Below, piece by piece: positions 44,906-55,402 of a stretch of DNA of 64,000 nucleotides. A model generated the notes under the pieces. The model was given only the letters and a program-made list of their open reading frames with translations, was not told where the DNA came from and did not search any database. Position numbers and translations under genes: made by a program. This DNA comes from Catellatospora sichuanensis (GTDB lineage Bacteria; Actinomycetota; Actinomycetes; Mycobacteriales; Micromonosporaceae): assembly GCF_007483665.1 (NCBI RefSeq), contig NZ_ML660189.1, forward strand, positions 210,440 through 274,439. Reading direction: 5' to 3'. Positions within the stretch are counted from its first letter, which is position 1, and every line of letters begins with the position of its first letter.

Positions 44906-46750
44906 TTACGGGACCAGGCGGTAGGCGCCGTCGCTGGCGCTCGTGGCCATCGACGCGTACGCCCGCAGGGCCGCGCTCACCGGGCGCTGCCGGTCGACCG
45001 GCGTGTACGGTTTTTCCCGCTTGTCCTGAACGATACGCCTCTCGGCGAGCACCTGCTCGGGGACCTCCAGGACCATCGATCGCGCGGGGATGTCGATGGC
45101 GATGGTGTCGCCGTTCTCGACCAGCGCGATCAGGCCGCCGCCGGCCGCCTCGGGCGAGACGTGGCCGATGGACAGGCCGCTGGTGCCGCCGGAGAAGCGC
45201 CCGTCGGTGATCAGCGCGCAGGCCTTGCCCAGGCCCCGACCCTTGAGGAACGAGGTCGGGTAGAGCATCTCCTGCATGCCGGGACCGCCGCGCGGGCCCT
45301 CGTAGCGGATGACGACCACGTCGCCGGCCACGATCTCGCCGCCCAGGATGGCGGTGACCGCGTCGTCCTGCGACTCGAACACCTTCGCCGGGCCGGTGAA
45401 GCGCAGGTTCTCCTCGGACACGCCGGCGGTCTTCACGACCGCGCCGTCCGGGGCGAGGTTGCCGAAGAGGATGGCCAGGCCGCCGTCGGCGGAGTACGCG
45501 TGCGCCAGGTCCCGGATGCAGCCGTTGGCCGCGTCGGTGTCCAGCGTGGACCACACGTTCTCGGTGCTGAACGGCTGCGTGGTGCGCACCCCGCCGGGGG
45601 CGGCGTGGAACAGCCGCTCCGCCTCGGGCAGCGTCGCGCCGCTGCGGATGTCCCAATCGGACAGCCAGCCGGCCAGGTCCGGCGAGTGCACCGCGTGCAC
45701 GCCGGTGTGCAGCAGCCCGGCCCGGTTCAGCTCGCCCAGGAGGGCGGGGATGCCGCCGGCCCGGTGTACGTCCTCCATGTGGTACTGCTGGCTGTTCGGC
45801 GCGACCTTGGCCAGGCACGGCACCCGCCGCGAGACGGCGTCGATGTCGGCCACGCCGAAGTCCAGTTCCGCCTCGCGGGCGGCGGCCAGCAGGTGCAGCA
45901 CGGTGTTGGTCGAGCCGCCCATGGCGACGTCGAGCGCGACCGCGTTCTCGAACGCCTCGCGGGTGGCGATCGCCCGGGGCAGCACGGAGGCGTCGTCGTT
46001 GTCGTAGTGGCGCTTGCAGAGGTCGACGATCAGCGAGCCGGCCTGCTCGAACAGCGCCTTGCGGGCGGCGTGGGTGGCCAGCGTGGAGCCGTTGCCGGGC
46101 AGCGCCAGGCCGATCGCCTCGGTCAGGCAGTTCATCGAGTTCGCGGTGAACATGCCGGAGCAGGAGCCGCAGGTCGGGCAGGCGGACCGCTCGATCTCGC
46201 CGAGCTGCTCGTCGCTGACGGCGTCGTTGGAGGCGGCGATCATCGCGTCGATCAGGTCGAGCTTGGTGTGCACGACACCCTCGACCGCGACGGTCTTGCC
46301 GGCCTCCATCGGGCCGCCGGAGACGAAGACGGTCGGGATGTTGAGGCGCAACGCGGCCAGCAGCATGCCGGGCGTGATCTTGTCGCAATTGGAGATGCAG
46401 ACCAGTGCGTCGGCGCAGTGCGCGTTCACCATGTACTCGACCGCGTCGGCGATCAGCTCGCGGCTGGGCAGCGAATAGAGCATGCCGCCGTGGCCCATGG
46501 CGATGCCGTCGTCGACGGCGATCGTGTTGAACTCGCGGCCGACGCCGCCGGCCTCGGCGATCGCCTCCGAGACCAGGCCGCCGAGGTCCTTGAGGTGTAC
46601 GTGCCCCGGCACGAACTGGGTGTAGCTGTTGGCGACGGCGATGATCGGCTTGCCGAAATCGCTGTCGGTCATACCGGTGGCGCGCCACAGCGCGCGGGCG
46701 CCGGCCATGGTGCGACCGTGAGTGGAGGTGCGGGAACGCAGCTCGGGCAT
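44906..46750 (-). CDS. ilvD: dihydroxy-acid dehydratase
   Basis: A 614-residue Fe-S enzyme dehydrating 2,3-dihydroxy acids to 2-oxo acids, the third step to valine and isoleucine. Cluster cysteines lie in [11 protein letters not shown] and [12 protein letters not shown]; other hallmarks are ALPGNGST and [11 protein letters not shown]. It has the long E. coli-like length (616 aa). ATG 46750 is used; the larger frame begins at 46766. It is encoded on the strand opposite to ilvBNC, so it is regulated separately. Confidence 0.95.
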   Translation of the reverse strand: MPELRSRTSTHGRTMAGARALWRATGMTDSDFGKPIIAVANSYTQFVPGHVHLKDLGGLVSEAIAEAGGVGREFNTIAVDDGIAMGHGGMLYSLPSRELIADAVEYMVNAHCADALVCISNCDKITPGMLLAALRLNIPTVFVSGGPMEAGKTVAVEGVVHTKLDLIDAMIAASNDAVSDEQLGEIERSACPTCGSCSGMFTANSMNCLTEAIGLALPGNGSTLATHAARKALFEQAGSLIVDLCKRHYDNDDASVLPRAIATREAFENAVALDVAMGGSTNTVLHLLAAAREAELDFGVADIDAVSRRVPCLAKVAPNSQQYHMEDVHRAGGIPALLGELNRAGLLHTGVHAVHSPDLAGWLSDWDIRSGATLPEAERLFHAAPGGVRTTQPFSTENVWSTLDTDAANGCIRDLAHAYSADGGLAILFGNLAPDGAVVKTAGVSEENLRFTGPAKVFESQDDAVTAILGGEIVAGDVVVIRYEGPRGGPGMQEMLYPTSFLKGRGLGKACALITDGRFSGGTSGLSIGHVSPEAAGGGLIALVENGDTIAIDIPARSMVLEVPEQVLAERRIVQDKREKPYTPVDRQRPVSAALRAYASMATSASDGAYRLVP

Positions 46751-46875
46751 GTCGTAAGTGTGTCACTCGTCCGAGCGCGCGCCCAGCTCAGCGTTGCTGT
46801 GTCCACACCCCGGGACGGTGGCGGAGGGGGAATGTCGCACAACGTGTCTCGCTTTGTGCTCAGAGCTGCGGCAGA

Positions 46876-49332
46876 GTGGGGGACGTGGACCTCCCCCCGG
46901 GGCTCGCGATAGCCGTACTGGCGAGCGTGTTGACCGCTGTGCCTGTGGTCTGGGCACTGGCGACGAATCGGCTGGTCGACCAGCACGGCCTGGTCGTCCG
47001 CGCGAACCGGCTCAGCGCCGGTGCGCTGATGGTGTTCGCCCTTGCCGCGCCGATCGCCTGGGTGCACACGGCCGGCTGGCCGGACGGCTGGGTGGACCGG
47101 ATGAGCAGCCGGATGGTGCTGGGCGGCCTGCTCGGCCTGCCCGCGTCGATCGCGGCGCTGCTGCTGGTGGCCGCTCTGCTGGAGATCACCGATCAGGTGG
47201 TCGGCGACGGGGCCCGGCTGCGGCTGATGCTCGAGTCCCTGATGGTGGCGTCGGGCCTGTTCATCGTGGCCTGGACCTTCGTGCTGGCGCCGGAGAAGCC
47301 CGGCGGGCACCACGCGCTGCCGGGCGCATGCGTGCCGGTGCTGGTGGCCACGGTGCTGTGCTCCGCGGTGCTGGGGTTGAGCGCGGTGCTGGTGGTGCGT
47401 GCCCAGCTGCGGCAGGGTCCGTTGCTGCGGCACTGCATCGGTGCGGGGCTGATGGCCGTCGGCATGACCACGATCGCCGGGGGCGCCTGCTACGGCGCAC
47501 CACTGGTGGTGCTGGTGGGAGCGGCAGCCGTCCCCACCGGCGCGGCGCTGTGGTTCATCGGACCGCCGCCGCCGCCGCGGGCCAGCGACTCCGAGTCGGT
47601 GTCGCCGAGTTCCGGCCTGGCTGCCGGCCTCGCGCCGGTGGTGACGATCTCCCTGGTGGTCGTGCTCGGTTACAGCCGGGGCATGGGGATCGAGCCGGTC
47701 ACCGCCCTGGTCGGCATCGTCAACGGGCTGTTCATGGTCGGCCGGCAGTACCTGGCCGTGGTCGACGTGCGACGGGCCAACAACCGGCTGGCCGACAGCG
47801 AGTCGCATTTCCGCGAGCTGGCCCATACCGACCCGCTGACCGGCCTGGCCAACCGGCGCGGGCTGCTGCGCACCATGTATCTCGACGCGGCGGGCGGCCC
47901 GCCCTGCGTGCTGCTCACGCTGGACCTGGACGGCTTCAAGAACGTCAACGACATGCGCGGGCACGACGCGGGCGACGCGGTGCTGATCGAGGTCGGCCAG
48001 CGGCTGCGGCTCAACCTGCGCCCTGGCGACCTCGCGGCACGGCTGGGCGGCGACGAGTTCGCAGTGCTGATGTGGAGCCGGCCCGGCGAGGCGGGCAAGG
48101 TCGCCACACGCCTGCTGTCCGTGCTGTCCCGGCCCTACCAGCACGGTGCCGCCGACATCTTCCTGTCCGCCAGCATCGGCCTGGCCGGGTGCGGCGCCGC
48201 CGACGACATCCCCACCCTGCTGCGCAACGCCGACCTGGCGCTGCGCGCCGCCAAGCAACGCGGCAAGAACCGGGTCGAGCTCTACGACGAGGTGTACGAC
48301 AAGCAGCTGCGCCGCCGCACCGCGATCGAGCACGAGCTGCGCGGTGCGATCGACCGCCAGGAGCTGTCGCTGGCCTACCAGCCGGTGGTGGCCCTGCCGT
48401 CGACCCGCCCGGTGGGCGCGGAGGCCCTGATCCGCTGGAACCACCCGGAGCTGGGCGCGGTCGGCCCGCTGGAGTTCATCCCGATCGCCGAGGAGACCGG
48501 CCAGATCGAGGTGCTGGGCGCGTGGGTGCTGGACCAGGCCTGCCGCCAGCTGTCGCGCTGGGTCCAGGAGGGCTACGACGTCTGGGTGTCGGTGAACATC
48601 TCCCCGCGGGAGCTGCACTCCACCAAGTACGTCACCGGCGTCAAGGAGGTGCTGCGCAAGCACCGGGTGCCGCCGTCGCGGCTGGTGCTGGAGGTGACCG
48701 AGCACGCCGTCGCCACCGACCTGGACGAGTTCCGGCGCACCCTGGCCGCGCTGCGCGCGCTGGGCCTGCGCATCGCCCTGGACGACTTCGGCGCGGGCTA
48801 CTCCTCGCTGGGACAGCTGCGCCAGATGCCGGTGGACATCCTCAAGATCGATCGAGACCTGGTCATCGACGCGCCGTCCGACCACGGGCCGGGTGCGCCG
48901 ATGGTGGACGTGGCGGTGCGCCTCGGGCAGCGCCTCGGCCTGCAGGTGATCGCCGAGGGCATCAGCGAGCCGCACCATCGCCGCCTGGTCGAGGCCACCG
49001 GCTGCCCGTACGGGCAGGGCCGGCTGTTCGGCATGGGCGTGCCCGCCGAGCACCTCGAGGCCCGGTTGGCGTCCTCGGGCAACGGGGGGCCCAAAGCCCT
49101 GCCGGCCGCCCCGCCCAGACCGCTGCCGAGCGCGTCGCCCGCGGGCACCGGCACGACGCCGACCAAGATCCTGCCGAGTGCCCAGTCCGCCCCCGGAAAT
49201 GGTTCCTCACCAGCCAAGTCGCTGCCGCTGGGGCAACCGCTCAACGGGCTTTCGCCGTCTCGCGCCAGCGAGACGAGCAGCAGCTCAGCGGGACGCCACG
49301 ACACGGCCGTCCCAACATCCGGGAGCAGTTGA
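46876..49332 (+). CDS. membrane GGDEF-EAL cyclic di-GMP protein
   Basis: An 818-residue protein. About seven hydrophobic helices occupy residues 10-290. The GGDEF domain has an intact motif at about 391-395, with an RPGD inhibitory site five residues before it. An EAL domain follows (EAL at 516-518, EVTEHAV, DDFGAG at 636, LKIDRD). The usual EGVE is EGIS, so hydrolysis needs testing. A ~95-residue Pro/Ser/Ala-rich tail has no domain and ends in a dispersed repeat. GTG 46876 is used; GTG 46885 is possible. It is a paralogue of the protein at 26871 and precedes the ilvB leader. Confidence 0.87.
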   Translation: MGDVDLPPGLAIAVLASVLTAVPVVWALATNRLVDQHGLVVRANRLSAGALMVFALAAPIAWVHTAGWPDGWVDRMSSRMVLGGLLGLPASIAALLLVAALLEITDQVVGDGARLRLMLESLMVASGLFIVAWTFVLAPEKPGGHHALPGACVPVLVATVLCSAVLGLSAVLVVRAQLRQGPLLRHCIGAGLMAVGMTTIAGGACYGAPLVVLVGAAAVPTGAALWFIGPPPPPRASDSESVSPSSGLAAGLAPVVTISLVVVLGYSRGMGIEPVTALVGIVNGLFMVGRQYLAVVDVRRANNRLADSESHFRELAHTDPLTGLANRRGLLRTMYLDAAGGPPCVLLTLDLDGFKNVNDMRGHDAGDAVLIEVGQRLRLNLRPGDLAARLGGDEFAVLMWSRPGEAGKVATRLLSVLSRPYQHGAADIFLSASIGLAGCGAADDIPTLLRNADLALRAAKQRGKNRVELYDEVYDKQLRRRTAIEHELRGAIDRQELSLAYQPVVALPSTRPVGAEALIRWNHPELGAVGPLEFIPIAEETGQIEVLGAWVLDQACRQLSRWVQEGYDVWVSVNISPRELHSTKYVTGVKEVLRKHRVPPSRLVLEVTEHAVATDLDEFRRTLAALRALGLRIALDDFGAGYSSLGQLRQMPVDILKIDRDLVIDAPSDHGPGAPMVDVAVRLGQRLGLQVIAEGISEPHHRRLVEATGCPYGQGRLFGMGVPAEHLEARLASSGNGGPKALPAAPPRPLPSASPAGTGTTPTKILPSAQSAPGNGSSPAKSLPLGQPLNGLSPSRASETSSSSAGRHDTAVPTSGSS
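49259..49286 (+). repeat. 28-bp dispersed repeat inside the GGDEF-EAL tail
   Basis: These 28 bases (core CGCGCCAGCGAGACGAGCAG) recur exactly, in inverse orientation, at 61529-61556. Here the repeat encodes SRASETSSSS at the very C terminus of the GGDEF-EAL protein, so the tail probably grew by repeat insertion. Confidence 0.8.
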
Positions 49333-49363
49333 CTCATCGGCTGAGATGCGTCAAGCTGAGCCC

Positions 49364-49402
49364 ATGTCGACCTCTCGGCCGTCCGCCCGAGTACTTACCT
49401 GA
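49364..49402 (+). CDS. candidate ilvB leader peptide
   Basis: A 12-codon ORF, MSTSRPSARVLT, ends at 49402 just before the first hairpin of the ilvB leader. It contains only one Val and one Leu and no strong ribosome site, so it is a weak attenuation peptide. It is reported because its position matches leader peptides of actinobacterial ilvB genes. Confidence 0.35.
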   Translation: MSTSRPSARVLT

Positions 49403-49465
49403 GCGCACTCTCAAACTGACGAGAGTGCGCTGGCCCCCGTGCGAACTTTGCACGAGGGCTTTTTT
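49403..49465 (+). promoter_or_regulatory. tandem hairpins with terminator upstream of ilvB (attenuator candidate)
   Basis: Hairpin 1 is 49403-49412 / 49421-49430 (perfect 10-bp stem, 8-nt loop). Hairpin 2 is 49433-49442 / 49450-49459 (stem with one mismatch) followed by TTTTTT at 49460-49465, an intrinsic terminator. It lies 48 nt before the ilvB start and after a short ORF, the classic order of an amino-acid attenuator. A simple terminator of the upstream GGDEF gene is the alternative. Confidence 0.65.
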
Positions 49466-49513
49466 GTTGGCCGGACGCCCGGAGACCTTCCAGATGCCAA
49501 AGGTGATCGGAAA

Positions 49514-51334
49514 ATGACTAGACCCAGCCCGGAGTCACTGGCCCAGCGGGCCGCGGCGCAACGATCAGCGCCCCCCGCCGCCACCAGCGCCCAGTCCGCC
49601 CCCGTAGCGGCCACCGGTGCGCAGAGCCTCGTCAAGTCGCTGGAGGCGCTCGGGGTAGAGGTGGTCTTCGGCATTCCCGGCGGCGCCATCCTGCCCGCTT
49701 ACGATCCGCTGTTCGACTCGAAGCTGCGCCACATCCTGGTCCGCCACGAGCAGGGCGGCGGGCACGCCGCGACCGGATACGCCCAGGCCACCGGCAAGGT
49801 CGGGGTGTGCATGGCGACCTCCGGTCCCGGCGCGACGAACCTCGTCACGCCGATCGCGGACGCCTACATGGACTCGGTGCCGCTGGTGGCGATCACCGGT
49901 CAGGTGGCCCGCCCGGCCATCGGCACCGACGCCTTCCAGGAGGCGGACATCCAGGGCATCACGCTGCCGATCACCAAGCACAACTTCCTGGTGCAGTCGG
50001 CCGACGACCTGCCCCGTGTGCTGGCCGAGGCGTTCCACCTGGCCGCCACCGGCCGGCCCGGCCCGGTCCTGGTCGACATCCCCAAGGACGTGCTGCAGGC
50101 GCAGACCACCTTCAGCTGGCCGCCCGCGCTGGACCTGCCGGGCTACCGGCCGACCCTGCACCCGCACGGCAAGCAGATCCGGGAGGCGGCCCGCCTGATC
50201 ATGGCGGCGAAGCGCCCGGTGCTGTACGTCGGCGGCGGTGTGCTCAAGGCGCAGGCCACCGAGGCGCTGCGGGAGCTGGCCGAGCTGACCGGCATCCCGG
50301 TGGTCACCACGCTGATGGCCCGGGGCGCGTTCCCCGACTCGCACACCCAGCACGTCGGCATGCCCGGCATGCACGGCACGGTGTCGGCGGTGTACGCGCT
50401 GCAGCGCAGCGACCTGCTGATCACCCTGGGCGCGCGCTTCGACGACCGGGTGACCGGCAAGCTGGACAGCTTCGCCCCGGACGCTCAGATCATCCACGCC
50501 GACATCGACCCGGCGGAGATCGGCAAGAACCGCCACGCGGACGTGCCGATCGTGGGCGACGTCAAGTACGTGCTCGAGGAACTGATCGCGGCGCTGAACA
50601 GCGAAACCCACCCGGCCCGCGAGGAGTGGTGGGCGCAGCTCAACGACCTGCGCACCCGCTACCCGCTGGGCTGGGAGGAGCCGGAGGACGGCACGCTCGC
50701 CCCGCAGTACGTGATCAAGCGGCTGGGCGAGATCGCCGGTCCGGACGCCGTCTACGTGGCGGGCGTCGGCCAGCATCAGATGTGGGCCAGCCAGTTCATC
50801 TCGTACGAGAAGCCGGCCACCTGGCTCAACTCCGGCGGCCTGGGCACCATGGGCTACGCGGTCCCGGCCGCGATGGGCGCCAAGGTCGCCCGGCCCGACG
50901 CGGTGGTGTGGGCCATCGACGGCGACGGCTGCTTCCAGATGACCAATCAGGAGCTGGCCACCTGTGCCCTGGAGGGCATCCCGATCAAGGTTGCCGTCAT
51001 CAACAACGGCAACCTGGGCATGGTCCGGCAGTGGCAGACGCTGTTCTACAACTCGCGCTACTCCAACACCGACCTGGGCACGCACAAGCACCGCATCCCG
51101 GACTTCGTGAAGCTCGCGGAGGCGCTGGGCTGCATCGGCATGCGCTGCGAGTCGGCCGAGGACGTCGACAAGACGATCGAGGCCGCCATGGCGATCAACG
51201 ACGCGCCCGTGGTCATCGACTTCGTGGTGGGCAAGGACGCCATGGTGTGGCCGATGGTCGCCGCCGGCACCAGCAACGACGAGATCCAGTTCGCCCGGGG
51301 CGTCCGCCCGACCTTCGACGAGGATGACCTCTGA
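49514..51334 (+). CDS. ilvB: acetolactate synthase large subunit
   Basis: A 606-residue TPP/FAD enzyme making 2-acetolactate or 2-aceto-2-hydroxybutyrate, the first committed step of branched-chain biosynthesis. It has [12 protein letters not shown], the activating Glu in [15 protein letters not shown], and [20 protein letters not shown] with NN for the TPP-metal site. An Ala/Ser-rich 35-residue N terminus precedes the catalytic core. ATG 49514 has AAAGGTG at 8 nt; the upstream GTG 49439 lies inside the terminator stem and is rejected. Followed by ilvN after a repeat spacer. Confidence 0.96.
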   Translation: MTRPSPESLAQRAAAQRSAPPAATSAQSAPVAATGAQSLVKSLEALGVEVVFGIPGGAILPAYDPLFDSKLRHILVRHEQGGGHAATGYAQATGKVGVCMATSGPGATNLVTPIADAYMDSVPLVAITGQVARPAIGTDAFQEADIQGITLPITKHNFLVQSADDLPRVLAEAFHLAATGRPGPVLVDIPKDVLQAQTTFSWPPALDLPGYRPTLHPHGKQIREAARLIMAAKRPVLYVGGGVLKAQATEALRELAELTGIPVVTTLMARGAFPDSHTQHVGMPGMHGTVSAVYALQRSDLLITLGARFDDRVTGKLDSFAPDAQIIHADIDPAEIGKNRHADVPIVGDVKYVLEELIAALNSETHPAREEWWAQLNDLRTRYPLGWEEPEDGTLAPQYVIKRLGEIAGPDAVYVAGVGQHQMWASQFISYEKPATWLNSGGLGTMGYAVPAAMGAKVARPDAVVWAIDGDGCFQMTNQELATCALEGIPIKVAVINNGNLGMVRQWQTLFYNSRYSNTDLGTHKHRIPDFVKLAEALGCIGMRCESAEDVDKTIEAAMAINDAPVVIDFVVGKDAMVWPMVAAGTSNDEIQFARGVRPTFDEDDL

Positions 51335-51335
51335 C

Positions 51336-51413
51336 ATGACCGAGCGCAGCGAGGGAATCATGAAGCTCAGTTCGACTCAGGTGGCCGCGGAGCGAAGTGG
51401 AGCGGACGCATGA
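51336..51413 (+). repeat. GAGCGCAGCGAG spacer with a 25-codon bridging ORF between ilvB and ilvN
   Basis: The ORF MTERSEGIMKLSSTQVAAER (then SGADA) starts 1 nt after the ilvB stop and ends in an ATGA overlap with the ilvN start. It contains CGAGCGCAGCGAGGGAATC followed by ATG, nearly identical to 12413-12434. The arrangement would let ribosomes pass from ilvB to ilvN without release. The peptide itself is probably unimportant. Confidence 0.6.
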
Positions 51414-51928
51414 GTAAGCACACATTGTCTGTGCTCGTGGAGAACAAGCCCGGTGTGCTGGCGCGCGTGGCGGGGCTGTTCTCGCGGCGCGGGTTCAACA
51501 TCGACTCGCTCGCGGTGGGGGAGACCGAGCACCCCGAGGTCTCCCGCATCACGGTCGTCGTCAACGCCGACGAGCAGCCGCTGGAGCAGGTCACCAAGCA
51601 GCTCAACAAGCTGGTCAACGTGCTGAAGATCGTGGAGCTGGAGCCCAGCACCGCGGTGCAGCGTGAACTCCTGCTGGTGAAGGTCCGGGCCGATCGTCCG
51701 GTGCGCTCGCAGGTGCTGGAGACCGTCGAGCTGTTCCGGGCCAAGGTCGTGGACGTGGCCCCGGACGCGCTCACCATCGAGGCCACCGGCACCGCGGAGA
51801 AGCTGGACGCGCTGCTGCGCGACCTGGAGCCGTACGGCATCAAGGAGATGGTGCAGTCGGGCCTGGTCGCCATCGGCCGCGGCTCCCGCAGCATCACCGC
51901 CAACCCCGCCCTGCGCCTCGCCGCCTGA
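51410..51928 (+). CDS. ilvN: acetolactate synthase small (regulatory) subunit
   Basis: A 172-residue regulatory subunit with an N-terminal ACT domain (HTLSVLVENKPGVLARVAGL, FSRRGFNIDSLAVGETE) and a C-terminal activation domain. It confers valine feedback inhibition on IlvB. ATG 51410 overlaps the bridging ORF stop. Three hairpins follow before ilvC, so ilvC may be separately controlled. Confidence 0.95.
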   Translation: MSKHTLSVLVENKPGVLARVAGLFSRRGFNIDSLAVGETEHPEVSRITVVVNADEQPLEQVTKQLNKLVNVLKIVELEPSTAVQRELLLVKVRADRPVRSQVLETVELFRAKVVDVAPDALTIEATGTAEKLDALLRDLEPYGIKEMVQSGLVAIGRGSRSITANPALRLAA

Positions 51929-51956
51929 CACCCGCCCGCCCGCCCGCCCCCTGCCG

Positions 51957-52064
51957 CCGCAACTCTTAAAGAGTCGCGGCATCCAGCGCCCGTCGAGGCC
52001 GCAAGTCTTCAAGAGTTGCGGCAGGGGAGGGGAGTCGGGGCCGCGACTCGTTGAGAGTTGTGGC
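51957..52064. repeat. three tandem homologous hairpins between ilvN and ilvC
   Basis: Hairpins at 51957-51979, 51999-52022 and 52040-52064 share arms of the form (G)CCGC(A/G)A(C/G)TCTT or its complement. The left arm of the first (51957-51967) also pairs perfectly with the right arm of the second (52011-52021). Alternative long-range pairing is therefore possible. It lies in the 260-nt gap ahead of ilvC. Confidence 0.75.
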
Positions 52065-52176
52065 AGGGAGAGGCCGGGCGGGGACAAGACGATCAACTGG
52101 TGGGACGCGGGACGGCCGCGTGCACCTACCGCCGGGGGCGGGGGCGAAGATGCCCTGGCCCGGCGTGTGACCTTGA

Positions 52177-53199
<1,023 letters not shown>

Positions 53200-53585
53200 G
53201 AGCTTTCCTCTCCCATAGGTGTCCGGTCGCCGGTGGGGAGTCCTCGGTGGTCCGCCGTTCAGGCGGGGCACCGGGACGAGCCACTGGCGAAGCAAGAACC
53301 ATGCGGCCGGGCTTGGCGGGCCGTGCCCAGGCGATCCCTGGGCACGGCCCGGTTTTTTCTGATCATGCCGTTTCGCCCGGTCAGCGCTCTGGCGGCGTTT
53401 CACCGCGTTCTTGACCGGTTCCAGAGAGCACCGGAAACGGACTGAGCAGCACGAACGTGAGTACCGTCACGCGGTGGCTTCGACATGCGAAGCACCCGCG
53501 AGCCCGTAGCATCGCGTGGGTAGGGCCCGAAACGCAGTGCGGCGAACCGGGCTGAAGTCATCCAACTCTCTCCGTGAGGCAAGCT
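53200..53585 (+). other. 386-nt ilvC-serA gap with a structured region and terminator
   Basis: Three parts. 53240-53277 folds into an extended hairpin (GTCC/GGAC, CGGTG/CACCG and CCGCC/GGCGG stacked, apical GTTCA). 53278-53317 is unpaired-looking (contains GCCACTGGCGAAGCAAGAAC). 53318-53358 is the terminator. 53360-53585 probably holds the serA promoter; I see no gene in it. A structured domain then a terminator could be a serA riboswitch or attenuator, but it matches no riboswitch class I know. Confidence 0.5.
53318..53358 (+). terminator. intrinsic terminator after ilvC
   Basis: Perfect 14-bp stem 53318-53331 / 53337-53350, 5-nt loop, then GGTTTTTTCT with six T at 53353-53358. It is the clearest rho-independent terminator in the window. 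It ends the ilvBNC transcript or forms part of a serA leader. Confidence 0.9.
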
Positions 53586-55187
53586 GTGACTGCCGTCGTT
53601 CTCATTGCCGAAGAACTCGCTCCCGCCGCGCTCGACGTGCTGGCGCACGACTTCGACGTACGTCACGTCGACGGCACGGACCGGGCGGCACTGCTTGCCG
53701 CGCTGGCCGATGCCGACGCCGTGATCGTGCGCAGTGCCACCCAGATCAACGCCGAGGCCATCGCCGCCGCGCCGCGGCTGAAGGTCGTCGCCCGTGCCGG
53801 TGTCGGCCTGGACAATGTCGAGGTGCCCGCCGCCACCGCCCGTGGCGTGATGGTGGTCAACGCGCCGACGTCCAACATCGTCTCGGCCGCCGAGCAGGCC
53901 ATCGCGCTGCTGCTGGCCGTCGCCCGCAACACCGCCTCGGCGTCGGCGGCGCTGAAGAACGGCGAGTGGAAGCGCTCGAAGTACACCGGCGTCGAGCTGC
54001 AGGGCAAGACCGTCGGCGTGGTCGGCCTGGGCCGCATCGGCGTGCTCTTCGCGCAGCGCATCGCCGCGTTCGGCACCCGCCTGATCGCGTACGACCCCTA
54101 CGTGCAGCCGGCCCGTGCGGCCCAGCTGGGCGTACGCCTGGTCGGCCTGGAGGAGCTGCTGCGCGAGAGCGACTTCATCTCGATCCACCTGCCGAAGACC
54201 CCGGAGACCGTCGGCCTGATCGGCGCGAAGGAACTCCAGCTGGTCAAGCCCGACGTGCGGATCATCAACGCCGCGCGCGGCGGGCTGATCGACGAGGAGG
54301 CGCTCGCCGATGCGCTGGCCGAGGGCCGGGTCGCCGGTGCCGGCATCGACGTGTACCTCAAGGAGCCGTGCACCACGTCGCCGCTGTTCGCGTTCGACAA
54401 CGTGGTCGCCACGCCGCACCTGGGCGCGTCCACACACGAGGCGCAGGACAAGGCCGGTCTGGCCGTGGCCAAGAGCGTCAAGCTGGCCCTGCAGGGCGAG
54501 TTCGTGCCGGACGCGGTGAACGTCCAGGCCGGTGGCGTGGTCGCCGAGGAGGTGCGGCCGCTGCTGCCGCTGGCGGAGAAGCTGGGCAAGGTCTTCACGG
54601 CCGTGGCCGGCGGCGTCGCCGCCGGGGTAACCGTCGAGGTGCGCGGCGAGATCGTCAACCAGCACGACGTGTCGGTGCTGAAGCTGGCCGCCAGCAAGGG
54701 CCTGTTCAGCGCGATCGTCGAGGAGCAGGTCACCTATGTCAACGCGCCGCTGATCGCGGCGGACCGCGGTGTCGAGATCGACCTGACCACCAACCCCGAG
54801 GTCAACGAGCACAAGAACCTGGTGACGGTACGCGGCGCGCTGCCGGACGGGCGCACCGTCTCGGTCGCCGGCGCGGTGGTCACCCACGGCCTGCGCGAGC
54901 AGATCAAGCTGACCGAACTGGACGGCTTCGACCTGGAGTTGGACGCCGACGGCAACCTGCTGTTCTTCCGCTACGCGGACCGGCCCGGCGTGGTCGGCGC
55001 GGTCGGCACCGTGCTCGGCGCGGTCGGCGTGAACATCGCGGCGATGCAGGTGGCCCGGCGCGAGGCCGGCGGCGAGGCGCTGATGACGCTGACCGTCGAC
55101 TCGCCGGTCGCGGCGGACCTGCTGCAGCGGGCCGCCGAGAACATCGGCGCGGTCTCGGTCAGCGCGGTGGATCTCACCGAAGAGTGA
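53586..55187 (+). CDS. serA: D-3-phosphoglycerate dehydrogenase
   Basis: A 533-residue type I PGDH, first step of serine biosynthesis. The NAD domain has VGLGRIG; catalytic Arg is in NAARGG, Glu in GIDVYLKEP and His in TPHLGAS. An intervening domain (about 315-450) and a C-terminal ACT domain (about 455-530, FFRYADRPGVVGAVGTVLG) complete the mycobacterial-type architecture and predict serine feedback control. GTG 53586 (VTAVVLIAEELA) has GAGG at 7 nt; GTG 53574 is an alternative. It lies between ilvC and leuB as in mycobacteria. Confidence 0.95.
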   Translation: MTAVVLIAEELAPAALDVLAHDFDVRHVDGTDRAALLAALADADAVIVRSATQINAEAIAAAPRLKVVARAGVGLDNVEVPAATARGVMVVNAPTSNIVSAAEQAIALLLAVARNTASASAALKNGEWKRSKYTGVELQGKTVGVVGLGRIGVLFAQRIAAFGTRLIAYDPYVQPARAAQLGVRLVGLEELLRESDFISIHLPKTPETVGLIGAKELQLVKPDVRIINAARGGLIDEEALADALAEGRVAGAGIDVYLKEPCTTSPLFAFDNVVATPHLGASTHEAQDKAGLAVAKSVKLALQGEFVPDAVNVQAGGVVAEEVRPLLPLAEKLGKVFTAVAGGVAAGVTVEVRGEIVNQHDVSVLKLAASKGLFSAIVEEQVTYVNAPLIAADRGVEIDLTTNPEVNEHKNLVTVRGALPDGRTVSVAGAVVTHGLREQIKLTELDGFDLELDADGNLLFFRYADRPGVVGAVGTVLGAVGVNIAAMQVARREAGGEALMTLTVDSPVAADLLQRAAENIGAVSVSAVDLTEE

Positions 55188-55322
55188 GCACACGCTTGCG
55201 TAGCGTGTTGTCCGCTGGGTAACCTGCACAGGTGTCCATTGCGGACACGTTCGTCGCACGGCCGGGACGGGTCTTCGGGTGACCCCTGCCGACGCGGGTG
55301 ACGAGCAGCCAGACGAGCACCG

Positions 55323-55363
55323 GTCGGCCCGGTGAGCTGTTTGCCGCAGCTCACCGGGCCGAC
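55323..55363. terminator. perfect 16-bp hairpin after serA
   Basis: Stem 55323-55338 / 55348-55363 (GTCGGCCCGGTGAGCT) with a 9-nt loop, 135 nt after the serA stop and 40 nt before the next gene, without a T run. Confidence 0.75.
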
Positions 55364-55402
55364 TGCATGGTGGATACCGGTGGGTTGCGGTGCCCGGTCA
55401 CC

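Noticed and set aside
49403-49465. T-box leader upstream of ilvB
   Set aside because: No specifier loop or T-box sequence (UGGN) could be found; two small hairpins and a terminator only.
53278-53317. Cobalamin riboswitch suggested by GCCACTG
   Set aside because: The surrounding conserved boxes and the order of cobalamin elements are missing.
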